Origin: Bordetella genomosp. 11
Lineage (GTDB): Bacteria > Pseudomonadota > Gammaproteobacteria > Burkholderiales > Burkholderiaceae_B
Length of the DNA: 64,000 bases
Direction of reading: 5' to 3'
Assembly: GCF_002261215.1 (NCBI RefSeq)
Contig: NZ_NEVS01000004.1
Span: 1,116,001-1,180,000 of the forward strand
The notes under the pieces are model-generated. The model was given only the letters and a program-made list of their open reading frames with translations, made no database searches and was not told the DNA's origin. This document shows positions 26,621 to 36,489 of this stretch, piece after piece (within the stretch, counting starts at the first letter, position 1; each line of letters starts with the position of its first letter). A program made the position numbers and the translations under genes.

Positions 26621-28243
26621 ATGTTTACCAATTTGAAAGTCCGCACGTCGATCATCGTGCTGCTGGGTCTATATCTGGCGGCAATGCTGGCTTCGAACGC
26701 CGTCTCGTGGCTGGGCTTGAACTCCAGCAATAGCAAGCTCGACCAGGTCAATACCATCTACAGCGACCAGGTCGTCAATCTGTATGCCTCTTATGCCCAG
26801 GTGCTGCGCGCGCGCCAGGTCCTGAACAATGCCCACGAAATGATGCAGGGCAACCGCGCGGACGATGCCATGAACCAGGTCAACCGGGCCGCCGGCTTCA
26901 AGGCGGATGCCGACAAGCGCATGGCCCTGTTCGCCCAATCGCCGAAGCTGCCGGACACGGTGGAGATGGCGTCGGCCATCATGGCCAATTACAAGACCTA
27001 CGCCGGCCTGATCGACGACCAGATCAATGCGCTTCGCTCGAAGCAGATCGATGCGTATCTGTCTTCCTCCAAGGCATCCTCCTCGGTCAACCAGACGCTG
27101 GACAAGTCCGTGCAGGTCATGCTGACCCACCTGGACAAGTCGACGGACGACATGGTCGCCGCCGGCCACAGGGACTTCTCGCTGGCGCGCACGGTGACGG
27201 TCGTCATGGTGCTATTCGCGCTCGTGCTGACGGTGGCCTGCTGGATGGTGCTGAGCCGCATGGTGCTGCGCCCGCTGCGCGAGGCTGGCCAGCATTTCGA
27301 CCGGATCGCCGGCGGAGATCTGAGCCAGCACATCGAAGTACGTACCGCCAACGAAATCGGCATGCTTTTCACCGCGATCAAGCGTATGCAGGAAAGCCTG
27401 ACACGCACGGTGGCCACGGTACGTCGCGGCGTGGACGAAATCAACGTCGGTTCGCGCGAGATTTCCGCGGGCAACACGGACCTGTCCAGCCGCACCGAAC
27501 AGCAGGCTTCGTCCCTGGAAGAAACCGCGGCGTCGATGGAGGAACTGGCCTCGACGGTGAAGCAGAACGCCGATAACGCCCGCCAGGCCAATCAGCTGGC
27601 GGCGAGTGCCTCGGACGTGGCCGAGCGCGGCGGTTCCGCGGTGGCCGAAGTGGTGAACACCATGCAGGAGATTTCCGGTAGCTCGCGCAAGATCTCCGAG
27701 ATCGTCAGCGTGATCGACGGCATCGCCTTCCAGACCAACATCCTGGCGCTGAACGCGGCGGTGGAAGCGGCGCGGGCGGGCGAGCAGGGCAAGGGCTTCG
27801 CGGTGGTGGCGGGCGAAGTGCGCTCGTTGGCGCAGCGCAGCGCGCAGGCGGCCAAGGAAATCAAGGCGCTGATCGAGGACTCGGTGACCAAGGTGGGCGC
27901 GGGTTCGCAGCAGGTCGAGCGGGCTGGCGCGACGATGCAGGAAATCGTCGCGTCGGTGAAGCGGGTGACGGACATCATGGGCGAGATCTCGGCGGCGTCG
28001 GAGGAGCAATCCAGCGGCATCGACCAGGTCAACCGCGCGGTGTCGCAGATGGACGAAGTCACGCAGCAGAACGCGGCGCTGGTGGAAGAGGCGGCCGCGG
28101 CGGCTGGTTCTCTGCAGGAACAGGCGCAACGCCTGGCCGAAGCGGTGGCCGTCTTCAAGATCAACGAAGGCCAGGTCATCGACGTGTCGGCGCAGCAGCT
28201 GGCGGGCGGCCCGGCGTTCGCGCAACCCTTGGTCAGCCACTGA
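26621..28243 (+). CDS. Methyl-accepting chemotaxis protein (flg-cluster copy)
   Basis: A 540-residue chemoreceptor: first membrane helix near 9-30, a helical four-helix-bundle-type periplasmic domain to about 187 (TarH-like pattern), second membrane helix (TVTVVMVLFALVLTVACWMVL), HAMP (RPLREAGQHFDRIAGGDL) and a signalling hairpin with the conserved QTNILALNAAVEAARAGEQG tip. It ends in PLVSH with no CheR tether. The periplasmic part is unlike the che-operon MCP, whereas the cytoplasmic part is nearly identical, so ligand range should differ but output is shared. It lies 60 bases after flgL; no own sigma-28 promoter was found. Confidence 0.94.
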   Translation: MFTNLKVRTSIIVLLGLYLAAMLASNAVSWLGLNSSNSKLDQVNTIYSDQVVNLYASYAQVLRARQVLNNAHEMMQGNRADDAMNQVNRAAGFKADADKRMALFAQSPKLPDTVEMASAIMANYKTYAGLIDDQINALRSKQIDAYLSSSKASSSVNQTLDKSVQVMLTHLDKSTDDMVAAGHRDFSLARTVTVVMVLFALVLTVACWMVLSRMVLRPLREAGQHFDRIAGGDLSQHIEVRTANEIGMLFTAIKRMQESLTRTVATVRRGVDEINVGSREISAGNTDLSSRTEQQASSLEETAASMEELASTVKQNADNARQANQLAASASDVAERGGSAVAEVVNTMQEISGSSRKISEIVSVIDGIAFQTNILALNAAVEAARAGEQGKGFAVVAGEVRSLAQRSAQAAKEIKALIEDSVTKVGAGSQQVERAGATMQEIVASVKRVTDIMGEISAASEEQSSGIDQVNRAVSQMDEVTQQNAALVEEAAAAAGSLQEQAQRLAEAVAVFKINEGQVIDVSAQQLAGGPAFAQPLVSH

Positions 28244-28263
28244 TACACCGGTACGCGATATGC

Positions 28264-28292
28264 AAGGGCGGCCTCGAGGCCGCCCTTTTCTT
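28264..28292 (+). terminator. Strong palindromic terminator after the flg/MCP transcript
   Basis: A perfect 24-base palindrome (AAGGGCGGCCTC followed by its complement) at 28264-28287, followed by TTCTTTGG. The A's before and T's after the stem let it work on both strands. It closes the plus-strand run before the minus-strand fli operon; the remaining 180 bases to fliR hold no recognisable gene or site. Confidence 0.85.
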
Positions 28293-28472
28293 TGGATGCG
28301 TGCCACGCACGATTGCCACCGATCGGCGCCCCGCATTCCAGCTGTTCGCGCGGATCTCCACGGATTGCCCGGCCCCGGTCTTCGTGGCCGGGGGTCTTCC
28401 GCTCGTTTGGATCGCGCTATGCTCGCGCCGGCAGCGCCTGCCGCCGGCCGTGCCCTGCCGTGGCCGGCGATA

Positions 28473-29261
28473 CTAGGTCCCGGCCAGCAATCCCGCTACC
28501 CGCTCCATGACGTTCACGCCTTCCTGGAACAGCGCGGCCAGGAATCCCGTGCTTTGCGGCAGTGCAACCGCAAGCAGGATCACGCCGGAGATAAGGGTGA
28601 TGGGGAAACCGACCGCGAACACGGAGAGCTGCGGCGCGGCGCGGTTCAGGATGCCCATGGCCAGCTGGATCACCAGCAATGCGGCGATCAGGGGCAGGGC
28701 CAGCAGCAGGCCCGACGAAAAGACCTTGCTGCCCAGCTGCGCCAGTACGGCCCAGCCTTCGGGGTTGAGCGACGGCGTACCGATCGGCAGGATGGTGAAG
28801 GTCTTGATCAGCATGGCGAGCATCATCAGATGCCCGTTCACGCTCAAGAAGATCAACATCGCCAGGATGTTGAAAAGGCGCGCCAGGACTTCGGTATTGG
28901 CCTGCGTCGTGGGGTCGAAGATGGTTGCCAGCGACAGGCCCATCTGCAGGCCGATGAAATCGCCGGCCGTCTGCACGGCCGCGAAGCAGATGCGCATGCA
29001 GAAGCCCATGGCAATCCCGATGAAAATCTGCTGCGCCAGGATCCACAGTCCCGCCAGCGATCCTGGCGGCACGGCCGGCATCGGCGGCAGCGACGGTGTG
29101 ATCACCACCGCCAGCACCGCGGCCAGCCCGATCTTGGTGGTGCGCGGCGCGGACGTTTCGCCGAGCAGCGGCGCGACCCCGATCAATGCCAGCAGGCGCG
29201 CGAAGGGCCACAGGAATGTGTTGATCCATCCGTACCACTGATCCAGCGTAAAGTTGATCAT
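28473..29261 (-). CDS. fliR: Flagellar export gate protein FliR
   Basis: FliR is a membrane component of the FliPQR export gate. The 262-residue protein has six hydrophobic segments and family features such as FLWPFARLLALIGVAPLLGE near the start and GLQMGLSLATIFDPTTQANTEVL in the middle. It is the last gene of the minus-strand fliL-R run, 22 bases after fliQ. Confidence 0.95.
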   Translation of the reverse strand: MINFTLDQWYGWINTFLWPFARLLALIGVAPLLGETSAPRTTKIGLAAVLAVVITPSLPPMPAVPPGSLAGLWILAQQIFIGIAMGFCMRICFAAVQTAGDFIGLQMGLSLATIFDPTTQANTEVLARLFNILAMLIFLSVNGHLMMLAMLIKTFTILPIGTPSLNPEGWAVLAQLGSKVFSSGLLLALPLIAALLVIQLAMGILNRAAPQLSVFAVGFPITLISGVILLAVALPQSTGFLAALFQEGVNVMERVAGLLAGT

Positions 29262-29283
29262 GGCGGGGCGGACCGGGTGCGGG

Positions 29284-29553
29284 TCAGGATACCAGGTTGG
29301 GAATCTGGTTCATGATCTGGCGGATGTAGTCGGTCATCATGCCGATCAGCCAGGGGCCCAGCAGGACCAGCGTGGCGGCAACGGCCACCAGCTTGGGGAT
29401 GAAGGACAGCGTCATCTCGTTGATCTGCGTGGCCGCCTGGAACACGCTGATCAACAGGCCGACCAGCAGCGTGACCAGCAGCAGGGGCCCGGCCACGATC
29501 AGGATCATGCGCATGGCCTGGTAGGTCATCGTCATTACGGTTTCGGCATCCAT
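29284..29553 (-). CDS. fliQ: Flagellar export gate protein FliQ
   Basis: An 89-residue protein with two membrane helices, the exact family size. The segment AMRMILIVAGPLLLVTLLVGLLISVFQAATQINEMTLSFIPK is diagnostic of FliQ/SpaQ. Gaps to fliP (14 bases) and fliR (22 bases) indicate one transcript. Confidence 0.97.
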   Translation of the reverse strand: MDAETVMTMTYQAMRMILIVAGPLLLVTLLVGLLISVFQAATQINEMTLSFIPKLVAVAATLVLLGPWLIGMMTDYIRQIMNQIPNLVS

Positions 29554-29567
29554 GCCATGGCCTCCGG

Positions 29568-30356
29568 TTACTGGTAGAAGCTGCGGGCCAGCGACCCCAG
29601 CAGCATGTGCCAGCCGTCGGCCAGCACGAACAACATCAGCTTGAACGGCAGCGAGACCGAAATCGGCGGCACCATCATCATGCCCAGGCCCATCAGGACG
29701 CTGGCCACGACCATATCGATGATCAGAAAGGGAATGAAGATGGTGAAGCCGATCTGGAACGCCGTCTTAAGCTCGCTGGTGATGAAGGCCGGCACCAGGA
29801 TCTTCATCGGTACCGCCGACGGATCATCCAGCGGCGGCTGGTTGGTCAGGTTGGCGAACAACGAGAGATCCGTTTCGCGGGTCTGGTGCATCATGAAGGT
29901 ACGCAGCGGCTGCGAGCCCCGGTCGATGGCGGTCTCGAACGAAATCGCGCCATTGGACAGCGGCTGGTACGCGTCCTTGTAGATCTGGTCGAATACCGGC
30001 GACATCGTGTAGGCCGTCAGGAACAGGGCCAATCCCACCAGGACCAGGTTGGGCGGCGTGGTCTGCGTGCCGAGCGCGTTGCGCATCAGGCTGAGCACGA
30101 TGATGATGCGGGTAAAGCCCGTCATCATCAGCAGCGCGGCCGGGATGAAGGTCAGCGATGTCAGCATCAGCAGCGTTTGCACGCTGAGCGAATACGTTTC
30201 GCTGCCGTTCGGGCCGGGTGTCGCGGTCAGCGCCGGCAGGGTGGCCTGCGCCGACGCCGCCAGGGGCAGGCAGGCCAGGGCGAGCAGTGCGAGGACCGTC
30301 AGCACATGGCGTATGGCGCCTGCTTCGCCGAACCGCGCGCGTAATAAACGTGTCAT
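29568..30356 (-). CDS. fliP: Flagellar export gate protein FliP
   Basis: FliP forms the core of the export gate. The 262-residue precursor has a cleavable signal peptide (about 1-37), a short periplasmic stretch and four membrane segments. FliP signatures [29 protein letters not shown] and [19 protein letters not shown] are clear. It lies 17 bases after fliO. Confidence 0.97.
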   Translation of the reverse strand: MTRLLRARFGEAGAIRHVLTVLALLALACLPLAASAQATLPALTATPGPNGSETYSLSVQTLLMLTSLTFIPAALLMMTGFTRIIIVLSLMRNALGTQTTPPNLVLVGLALFLTAYTMSPVFDQIYKDAYQPLSNGAISFETAIDRGSQPLRTFMMHQTRETDLSLFANLTNQPPLDDPSAVPMKILVPAFITSELKTAFQIGFTIFIPFLIIDMVVASVLMGLGMMMVPPISVSLPFKLMLFVLADGWHMLLGSLARSFYQ

Positions 30357-30373
30357 GGGGACATCCAGCCGTA

Positions 30374-30793
30374 TCAGCCCCGACGCAGCGCCTGGCCGAG
30401 TTTGCTGGCGAAGGACGCGTCCTCCGGCAATCCGGGTGGCGTCGTTTCGGTGCGTCCGGGCGCGGTGCCGGCGGTCTTGCCGCTGCGGCGCGCCAGGAAA
30501 GAGGCCACCAGCGCGGTGGGCGCCTGGGGCGCCGGCACGGTCGCGCCGGCGGGAAGCGTGTGCAAGGGATTCATCTGGCCCGCGGTCACGCCGACCACCA
30601 CCCAGGTGTCCGCCACTTCCACCAGCACGATGCGCTGGCGCGGTCCCAGGTTCAGGCTATCGACGATGCGCATCGTGCCGCCGGCCGCGCGCCCGGCCAG
30701 GCCCGCGCGGCGCGCGAGCCAGCCGCAGGCGAGGATCGCCGCGACGACGACGGCCAGGCCCAGGATGACACGGAAGGAAGCGGCGTCGGCCAT
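30374..30793 (-). CDS. fliO: Flagellar export assembly protein FliO
   Basis: FliO helps assemble the FliPQR gate. The 139-residue protein has one membrane helix near the start ([21 protein letters not shown]) and the FliO domain with [32 protein letters not shown]. The C-terminal third is low-complexity. FliO is poorly conserved, so position between fliN and fliP adds much of the certainty. Confidence 0.92.
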   Translation of the reverse strand: MADAASFRVILGLAVVVAAILACGWLARRAGLAGRAAGGTMRIVDSLNLGPRQRIVLVEVADTWVVVGVTAGQMNPLHTLPAGATVPAPQAPTALVASFLARRSGKTAGTAPGRTETTPPGLPEDASFASKLGQALRRG

Positions 30794-30800
30794 GGCGGTT

Positions 30801-31337
30801 TCAGCGCCGGCCGTTGAGTCGGTTGATGCGCTCGGCCGGCGTGATGATGTCGGTCAGGCGGATGCCGTATTTGTCGTCCACGACGACGACTTCGCCCTGG
30901 GCGATCAGGTAGCCGTTGACGAAAATGTCCATCGGTTCGCCCGCCAGGCCGTCGAGCTCGACCACCGATCCCTGTCCCAGTTGCAGCAGGTTCTTGATGG
31001 TCAGCCGGGTGCGGCCCAATTCGACCGTCAGTTGCACCGGCACGTCCATGATCAGGTCGATGTCGGCGGTCGACTTCTCGCTGGAGCCGGACAGCGGCTT
31101 GAAAACCGACGCGGCGGCAGGCTTGGCGGCCGAAGGGGCCGGCGCGGCGGCGGCGGGCGTCGAAGCGGCGGTCTGCTCGGCCAGGGCGTCCGCCCAATCG
31201 TCGGCGGGTTTCAGGCCGTCGGCCTGGGTGGGCGGCGCGGCGCGCGACTGTTCGGCCAGGGCGTCGGCCCAGTCGTCGCTGGCGCTGGCCGCGCCGGGCT
31301 TGCTTTGATCGGGCCGCTCGGCGTTCTGATCAGTCAT
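30801..31337 (-). CDS. fliN: Flagellar switch protein FliN with duplicated N-terminal motif
   Basis: FliN is part of the C ring that sets motor direction and docks FliH. The 178-residue protein is somewhat longer than enterobacterial FliN. The conserved core from about 90 on includes IDLIMDVPVQLTVELGRTRLTIKNLLQLGQGSVVELDGLAGEP and DKYGIRLTDIITPAERINRL. The N-terminal motif that occurs once in enterobacterial FliN (DDLWAEALSEQ there) occurs twice, as DDWADALAEQ at residues 21-30 and 46-55. The start overlaps the fliM stop by 8 bases. Confidence 0.96.
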   Translation of the reverse strand: MTDQNAERPDQSKPGAASASDDWADALAEQSRAAPPTQADGLKPADDWADALAEQTAASTPAAAAPAPSAAKPAAASVFKPLSGSSEKSTADIDLIMDVPVQLTVELGRTRLTIKNLLQLGQGSVVELDGLAGEPMDIFVNGYLIAQGEVVVVDDKYGIRLTDIITPAERINRLNGRR

Positions 31338-32337
31338 GGTCGGGGGCCTCGTTCTCGGGATCCACAGGGGTAAGCAGTTTCTGTACGCGCAATGCGTACT
31401 GGTTGTTAAACACGCCGTATCCGCATTCCATGACGGGCACGGCGTCCACGTGGGCCACGACGGTTTCCGGCACTTCGACCGGCAGCACGTCGCCGACCTT
31501 CATCTTCATCAATTCGCGTATCGACGACGGGATGCGCGCGAATTCGGCGATCAGTTCCACATCGGCGCTGCGGATCTGGCGCGACAACTGGCGGGCCCAG
31601 CGCTGGTCCACCGCTTCGAGCGTGGTTTCCTGCAGAGGGCGGGTCAGGATGTCCCGCACCGGCTCGATCATGGAGTAGGGCAGGCAGATGTTCAGGTCGC
31701 CGCCCGTGGCACCGAACTCGATGTGGAAGGGCGTTACCACGACGATTTCGTTCGAGCCGGTGATGCTGGCGAACTTCGTGTGCATTTCCGAGCGCACGTA
31801 CTCGAACTCGATCGGATAGACCGCTTCCCAGGACTTGCCGTAGCTTTCCAGCGTCAGGTTCAGCAGGCGCCGGATGATGCGTTGTTCCGTGGTGGTGAAG
31901 TCACGGCCCTCGACGCGGGTATGGTAGCGGCCATCGCCGCCGAACAAACTGTCGATGACCAGGAAGACCAGGTTGGGGTCGTAGCTGAACAGGGCCGTGC
32001 CGCGCAGCGGCTTCATCTGCACCATGTTCAGATTGCTGGGCACGGGCAGGTTGCGCTCGAAATCCGAGTACTTCAGGATGCGGATCGACCCGACGGTGAT
32101 GTCGGCGTTGCGGCGCATGAAGTTCAACAGCACGTTGCGCATGTGGCGCGCGAAACGCTCGTTGATCAGTTCGAGCGTCTGCATGCGCCGGCGCACGACG
32201 CGTTCGGGCGAGCTCAGGTCGTAGGCGCGTACGCCGTCCTGGCTTTCCTGACTGGTTTCCTTGCCGTCGCTTTCGCCGGTGACGCCCGCCAGCAGGGCGT
32301 CTACTTCGTCCTGCGATAGGAACGCCTCGTATGCCAT
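31330..32337 (-). CDS. fliM: Flagellar switch protein FliM
   Basis: FliM is the main CheY-P receptor in the C ring. The 335-residue protein begins MAYEAFLSQDEVDALLAGVTG, the CheY-binding N-terminal motif, followed by the middle CheC-like domain (about 45-235) and the C-terminal SpoA domain. Length and motifs are normal. It lies two bases after fliL and overlaps fliN by 8 bases. Confidence 0.97.
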   Translation of the reverse strand: MAYEAFLSQDEVDALLAGVTGESDGKETSQESQDGVRAYDLSSPERVVRRRMQTLELINERFARHMRNVLLNFMRRNADITVGSIRILKYSDFERNLPVPSNLNMVQMKPLRGTALFSYDPNLVFLVIDSLFGGDGRYHTRVEGRDFTTTEQRIIRRLLNLTLESYGKSWEAVYPIEFEYVRSEMHTKFASITGSNEIVVVTPFHIEFGATGGDLNICLPYSMIEPVRDILTRPLQETTLEAVDQRWARQLSRQIRSADVELIAEFARIPSSIRELMKMKVGDVLPVEVPETVVAHVDAVPVMECGYGVFNNQYALRVQKLLTPVDPENEAPDHD

Positions 32338-32339
32338 GC

Positions 32340-32933
32340 TTATTGCACCACGAATTCGGTGAACAGGACGTCGGTGACGAACTGTCCATCGGGCAGGGGG
32401 GCGAAAGGCCGGTTGACGACCTTCATCACCGCGTTGGCCAGGTCGACCTTGCCCTGCGGGCTTTGCACGCTCTCGGGCGTCTGCGCCGACAGCAGCATGA
32501 GGACGCGGCTGCGCACTTCCGGCATGTATTTCTCGATACGCTGGCGCGACTGTTCGTCGGACACGCGCAGCGTCATGGCGATATGGACCAGGCGTTCGCG
32601 GTCGGCGCTCTGCAGCGTCACGGTAAAGGGCGTGATGGGGATGAAGATGGGGGCGGGCACCGCTTGCGGCGTTTGCGGCGGCGCGACGAAGGTGGTCGGC
32701 GTCGCGCCCGCCGGCGTCGCCTGTTGCGGCTGCCCGACGTTGATCTGCACGGCGGAGTTGGCCGCGCTGCGTTGTGAACGGGTGGTAATCATCCAGGTCG
32801 TGGCGACACTGGCGGCGGCGACGATCAGGAGTACCAGCAGGCCGATGATCGGGCGCAGGAACCGCGACGAGCCGCTGTTGCGCATCGGCAGGGTACTACG
32901 CGACGGCAGGGTGGGGGTTTTGGATGTCGCCAT
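32340..32933 (-). CDS. fliL: Flagellar basal-body-associated protein FliL
   Basis: FliL is an inner-membrane protein that stabilises the stator around the motor. The 197-residue protein has one membrane helix (PIIGLLVLLIVAAASVATTW, about 29-48), a Gln/Pro-rich linker and a periplasmic FliL domain with FIPITPFTVTLQ and RIEKYMPEVRSRVLMLLSAQTPESV. The start is preceded by a 178-base gap from fliK that may hold its own promoter. Confidence 0.95.
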   Translation of the reverse strand: MATSKTPTLPSRSTLPMRNSGSSRFLRPIIGLLVLLIVAAASVATTWMITTRSQRSAANSAVQINVGQPQQATPAGATPTTFVAPPQTPQAVPAPIFIPITPFTVTLQSADRERLVHIAMTLRVSDEQSRQRIEKYMPEVRSRVLMLLSAQTPESVQSPQGKVDLANAVMKVVNRPFAPLPDGQFVTDVLFTEFVVQ

Positions 32934-33111
32934 CTTTGATGGTGGTTGATTTACCGGGAAAACGGATATCGATTATCCGAGTGCATTTTGCCTGACTTGT
33001 GAGGCCAGGACGTAAGGGAAAAACAGGGCGAAAACTGGGTATCTCCGCCTATTGCTGGGAAGCCTCCCGTGGGCGTCGCGCGGCGCCCGGCGCGTGATGC
33101 CCGGCCAGGCT
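32934..33111. promoter_or_regulatory. fliK-fliL gap, possible terminator and promoter
   Basis: A 178-base gap between two co-oriented minus-strand genes. On the minus strand the part just after fliK is GC-rich with self-complementary GGCGCC-rich sequence, and the part before fliL is AT-richer. This suggests separate fliFGHIJK and fliLMNOPQR transcripts, but no exact promoter could be assigned. Confidence 0.4.
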
Positions 33112-34557
33112 TCATGCGAAGGTATCGACCAGGCCGGCGTTGGCGCGCCGCGGGCTGGGGATCGCGATTTGCACTGTGTCGCCAGCCGTATCGGCCTGCG
33201 ACTGCGTGCTTTGCCCGGCGCCCTGGCCTGGACGGTCGCTACCCTGGTGCATGCCGCCGAAGCCGGCCTGGGCGCCATGGTCGCTGACATTGGCCTGGCC
33301 CAGCGAGATGCCGGCCTGCGCCAGCGTCTGCTGCAACTGAGGCAGGGCCGATTCCACTGCCTGCCGCACCGCGGCGTGCGCCGATACGAAAGAGGCTTCG
33401 GCCACACCGTCGCTGAGCTTGATCGTCACGCGCAGCGGACCGAGATCGGGCGGGTCCAGGCGCAATTCGGCGGTGTGGGAATCGTTGCCCGCCCGATGGG
33501 TCATCAGCACGAGTTGGCCGCCCAGTTCCGCGCCCCACTGCGGCTGTCCGACAGGCGTCTGGATGGCCGGGCCTGGTGCGGCATTGGTACTGGCGGGGGC
33601 CGCCGGGGCCTGCCAGGCATTGGCCAGCGCTTGCGTCATGTCAGCCTGCGGGGCATGGGCGATGCCGCGCGGCGCCGTGGCGGTGGCTTCGGCGATGCCT
33701 TCCTTGTCGGCCGCGCCAGACTTGCCCTCGGCGGGGTTGAGGGGCGCATCGTCCTGGATGCTCGCGCGCGTCTCGCGGCCACGCGTGTCCATGGCGCTGG
33801 CGCCGGCGTTGCCGGCGGCCTCGGTCGTTCTGCCGTTCGCATGCCGGCCCTGGGGGCCCGGCGCGGGCTGATGCGCGCCTGGCGTCGCGGCGTGCGGCGT
33901 CGCCGGCGTGACGCTGCCCAGTACCTGGCCGGCGGCGGCCGGGTCGGACGCGCCGGCCAGGGCGGGCGAGCCCGCCTGCGCTGCGGCAGGCCTATCCGTG
34001 GGCGCCGTTGCGACCGGCTCGTCCGTCGCGGCGGCGGATATGGCCGGCAGGGACTGCGCGGACGGCGCCGGCGATGTCGTGCTTCCCGTGCCGGCGGCCG
34101 CGACGCCGCCGGTATCGGCGGCGCGCGCCGGGCCTTGGCCCGCCGTACCCGCCTGGGTGGCGTCAGGCTGTCCGCCCTGCAATTGCATGGACATCGTCGC
34201 GATGGCCAGCGCCTGCTGCGCCAACGACGGCGCGGCGTCAGCGGAACCTTCGACAGCGGTTTTGTCGTCGTCCTTGTGGCCGGCGTCCACGCCTGCACCA
34301 TCCGTCGACGGCGTGGCCGTATTCTTTGGATCGGTGGCCTGTGCATCCGCCGTGGCAGGATGGCTGGCGTCGGCGGCCGCGGCAGCGGCATCCTGGCTGG
34401 CGCGCTGGCGCGCCATGACGTCGGAAAAATTGGATGCGTCGTTGCCGTCGCGCGGTCCGCGACCGTCGGATGCGGAAGTACCGGCGGCCTTGCCCGAAGG
34501 CGTGGCCACGGCAAGCATGGCGAGCGGGGAGGTCATGGTAGGCATCCTTTTGTTCAA
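33112..34557 (-). CDS. fliK: Flagellar hook-length control protein FliK
   Basis: FliK measures hook length and triggers the FlhB switch. The 481-residue protein has a long Ala/Pro/Gly-rich disordered N-part and a C-terminal Flg_hook domain with AELRLDPPDLGPLRVTIKL near 385-405 and VRQAVESALPQLQQTLAQAGISLG. Its start overlaps the fliJ stop by four bases. A second FliK-like gene lies at 43029-44459. Confidence 0.94.
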   Translation of the reverse strand: MNKRMPTMTSPLAMLAVATPSGKAAGTSASDGRGPRDGNDASNFSDVMARQRASQDAAAAAADASHPATADAQATDPKNTATPSTDGAGVDAGHKDDDKTAVEGSADAAPSLAQQALAIATMSMQLQGGQPDATQAGTAGQGPARAADTGGVAAAGTGSTTSPAPSAQSLPAISAAATDEPVATAPTDRPAAAQAGSPALAGASDPAAAGQVLGSVTPATPHAATPGAHQPAPGPQGRHANGRTTEAAGNAGASAMDTRGRETRASIQDDAPLNPAEGKSGAADKEGIAEATATAPRGIAHAPQADMTQALANAWQAPAAPASTNAAPGPAIQTPVGQPQWGAELGGQLVLMTHRAGNDSHTAELRLDPPDLGPLRVTIKLSDGVAEASFVSAHAAVRQAVESALPQLQQTLAQAGISLGQANVSDHGAQAGFGGMHQGSDRPGQGAGQSTQSQADTAGDTVQIAIPSPRRANAGLVDTFA

Positions 34558-35003
34558 TGCAGTCCTCCGCCGCCCCGAACCAGGCGCGCGGAATACTCGT
34601 CAGTCAGTCGTTGTTCCCGGCGCGCATCCTCGCGCGCCAGCACCTGCTGCCGGCGCTGCGCCAGCGCGTCGAAGGAATTCAATTTGCGGCGCTCCTCGCG
34701 CCACCGCTCCTTGCCTTCTTCCAGATGCACCGCGGCCTGTTCCAGTACCGCGCGTTGCTGGTCGATCGCGTCGTCCAGCGTGGCGATGAAGCGCTGGTAG
34801 TTGTGGCAGTCGGCCGCGGACATGCCGGTCATCATGGCATTCTGCAGGCGTTGCAGATAGTCGGCGCGATAGTCGTTCAGCATGCTCAATTGCTGTTCGG
34901 CGTTGTTGCGCGCGACATGCAGGCCGCCGAGCCGCTTGGCGGCTTCGTCCGTGTGATCCTTGGCCAGCGAGATCAGCGTATCCAGCGGGAGTTGGCTAGG
35001 CAT
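34554..35003 (-). CDS. fliJ: Flagellar export chaperone-escort FliJ
   Basis: FliJ is the coiled-coil stalk of the FliI ATPase complex. I start at [20 protein letters not shown] (149 residues), close to the usual FliJ size, because the longer frame overlaps fliI for over 130 bases with unrelated sequence. The protein is a continuous helical hairpin with charged heptads ([52 protein letters not shown]). It overlaps fliI by 8 bases. Confidence 0.93.
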   Translation of the reverse strand: MPSQLPLDTLISLAKDHTDEAAKRLGGLHVARNNAEQQLSMLNDYRADYLQRLQNAMMTGMSAADCHNYQRFIATLDDAIDQQRAVLEQAAVHLEEGKERWREERRKLNSFDALAQRRQQVLAREDARREQRLTDEYSARLVRGGGGLH

Positions 35004-36489
35004 GCGATTCACCTGTCTGGAGGGTAAATTGCAATTGGGCGACGGCGGTGGCGTAGTCCACTTTCTCGCCGACGTTCTGCTGCAGGAAGGCTTCGAGCCT
35101 TGGATAGCGCGCGATGGCGTCGTCCAGGGCAAGATCGTGTCCGGGGGCGTAAGCGCCCACGGCGATCAGGTCGCGGTTGCGCTGGTAGCGCGAGACGACC
35201 TGCTTGAAGCGTCGCACCACGGCGAATTGTTCCGTCGTGATGAGCGAATTCATGGCGCGCGAGATCGATGCCTCGATGTCGATCGCCGGGTAGTGGCCGG
35301 CTTCGGCCAGATGCCGGGACAGGACGATGTGGCCGTCCAGGATGGCCCGGGCCGAATCGGCGATGGGGTCCTGCTGGTCGTCGCCCTCGGCAAGCACCGT
35401 GTAGAAGCCGGTGATGGATCCGGCCTTGCCGGTGGGGCCGGGCGATCCCATGCCGGCGCGTTCGACGAGCGCCGGCAGGCGTGCGAAGACGGATGGCGGA
35501 TATCCCTTGGTGGCCGGCGGTTCGCCGATGGCCAGCGCGATTTCCCGCTGCGCCATGGCGTAGCGCGTCAGCGAGTCCATGATCAGCAGCACATCCAGTC
35601 CCTGGTCGCGGAAGTGTTCGGCGATGCGCGTCGCATAGGCGGCGCCTTGCAGGCGCAGCAGCGGCGATACGTCGGCCGGCGCGGCGACCACCACGGAACG
35701 GGCCAGCCCTTCGGGGCCCAGGTTGTGCTCGATGAATTCCTTCACTTCCCGGCCGCGTTCGCCGATCAGTCCCACCACGATAACGTCGGCTTTCGTATAG
35801 CGCGCCATCATGCCCAGCAGCACGCTCTTGCCGACGCCGGAACCCGCGAACAGGCCCATGCGCTGGCCACGGCCGACGGTCAACAGGCCGTTGATGGCGC
35901 GCACGCCGACATCGAGCACCGTATCGATGGGCGCCCGCGATAAGGGATTGATGGGAATCGCCGACAAGGGCGCCTGGTCGGCGCCGACCAGCGGGCCGAG
36001 GTCGTCCAGCGGCCGCCCGCCGCCATCCAGCACCCGGCCGAGCAAGGCATTCCCCACGGGCAGGTGGCGGCCCAGCGCCGGCTTGGCATTGCCATTGAGC
36101 ACGGCCTTGCGGGGCAGGGGAATCTGCCGCTGCAGCGGAGGTTCGCCGGGCACCACGCGGGCGCCGGGCGGCAGGCCCGAGATATCGGATTGCGGCATCA
36201 GGTAAAGCGTATGGCCGTCGAAGCCGACCACTTCGGCATCGGCCCAGTGGTCATGGCCGGGCGCGATCTCGATGCGGCAAACGGCGCCCACCGGCAGGCG
36301 CAGGCCGGTGGCCTGGAGCACCAGGCCCGTGGCCCGCGTGACCCGGCCCGTTGCCAGCCAGGGGTCGGTGGAGTTGGCGCGGATGGAGCCGATCTGCAGT
36401 TGCGTGACCCACCGGTCCACGACCGGAATGGCCGCGCCGGAGACCGCTCCCATGGCCGCGCCGGAAATCTCCGCCTGGTGGTCGCTCAT
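34996..36489 (-). CDS. fliI: Flagellar export ATPase FliI
   Basis: FliI is the F1-beta-like ATPase of the export apparatus. The 497-residue protein has an N-terminal beta domain, the Walker A loop [15 protein letters not shown] near 205, [15 protein letters not shown], Walker [21 protein letters not shown] near 290 and the signature [16 protein letters not shown]. The N-terminus has about 30 extra residues. It overlaps fliH by four bases. Confidence 0.97.
   Translation of the reverse strand: MSDHQAEISGAAMGAVSGAAIPVVDRWVTQLQIGSIRANSTDPWLATGRVTRATGLVLQATGLRLPVGAVCRIEIAPGHDHWADAEVVGFDGHTLYLMPQSDISGLPPGARVVPGEPPLQRQIPLPRKAVLNGNAKPALGRHLPVGNALLGRVLDGGGRPLDDLGPLVGADQAPLSAIPINPLSRAPIDTVLDVGVRAINGLLTVGRGQRMGLFAGSGVGKSVLLGMMARYTKADVIVVGLIGERGREVKEFIEHNLGPEGLARSVVVAAPADVSPLLRLQGAAYATRIAEHFRDQGLDVLLIMDSLTRYAMAQREIALAIGEPPATKGYPPSVFARLPALVERAGMGSPGPTGKAGSITGFYTVLAEGDDQQDPIADSARAILDGHIVLSRHLAEAGHYPAIDIEASISRAMNSLITTEQFAVVRRFKQVVSRYQRNRDLIAVGAYAPGHDLALDDAIARYPRLEAFLQQNVGEKVDYATAVAQLQFTLQTGESHA

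Noticed and set aside
32973..33407. Small open frames in the fliK-fliL gap
   Set aside because: They overlap fliK or lack start signals; composition is that of non-coding GC-rich sequence.
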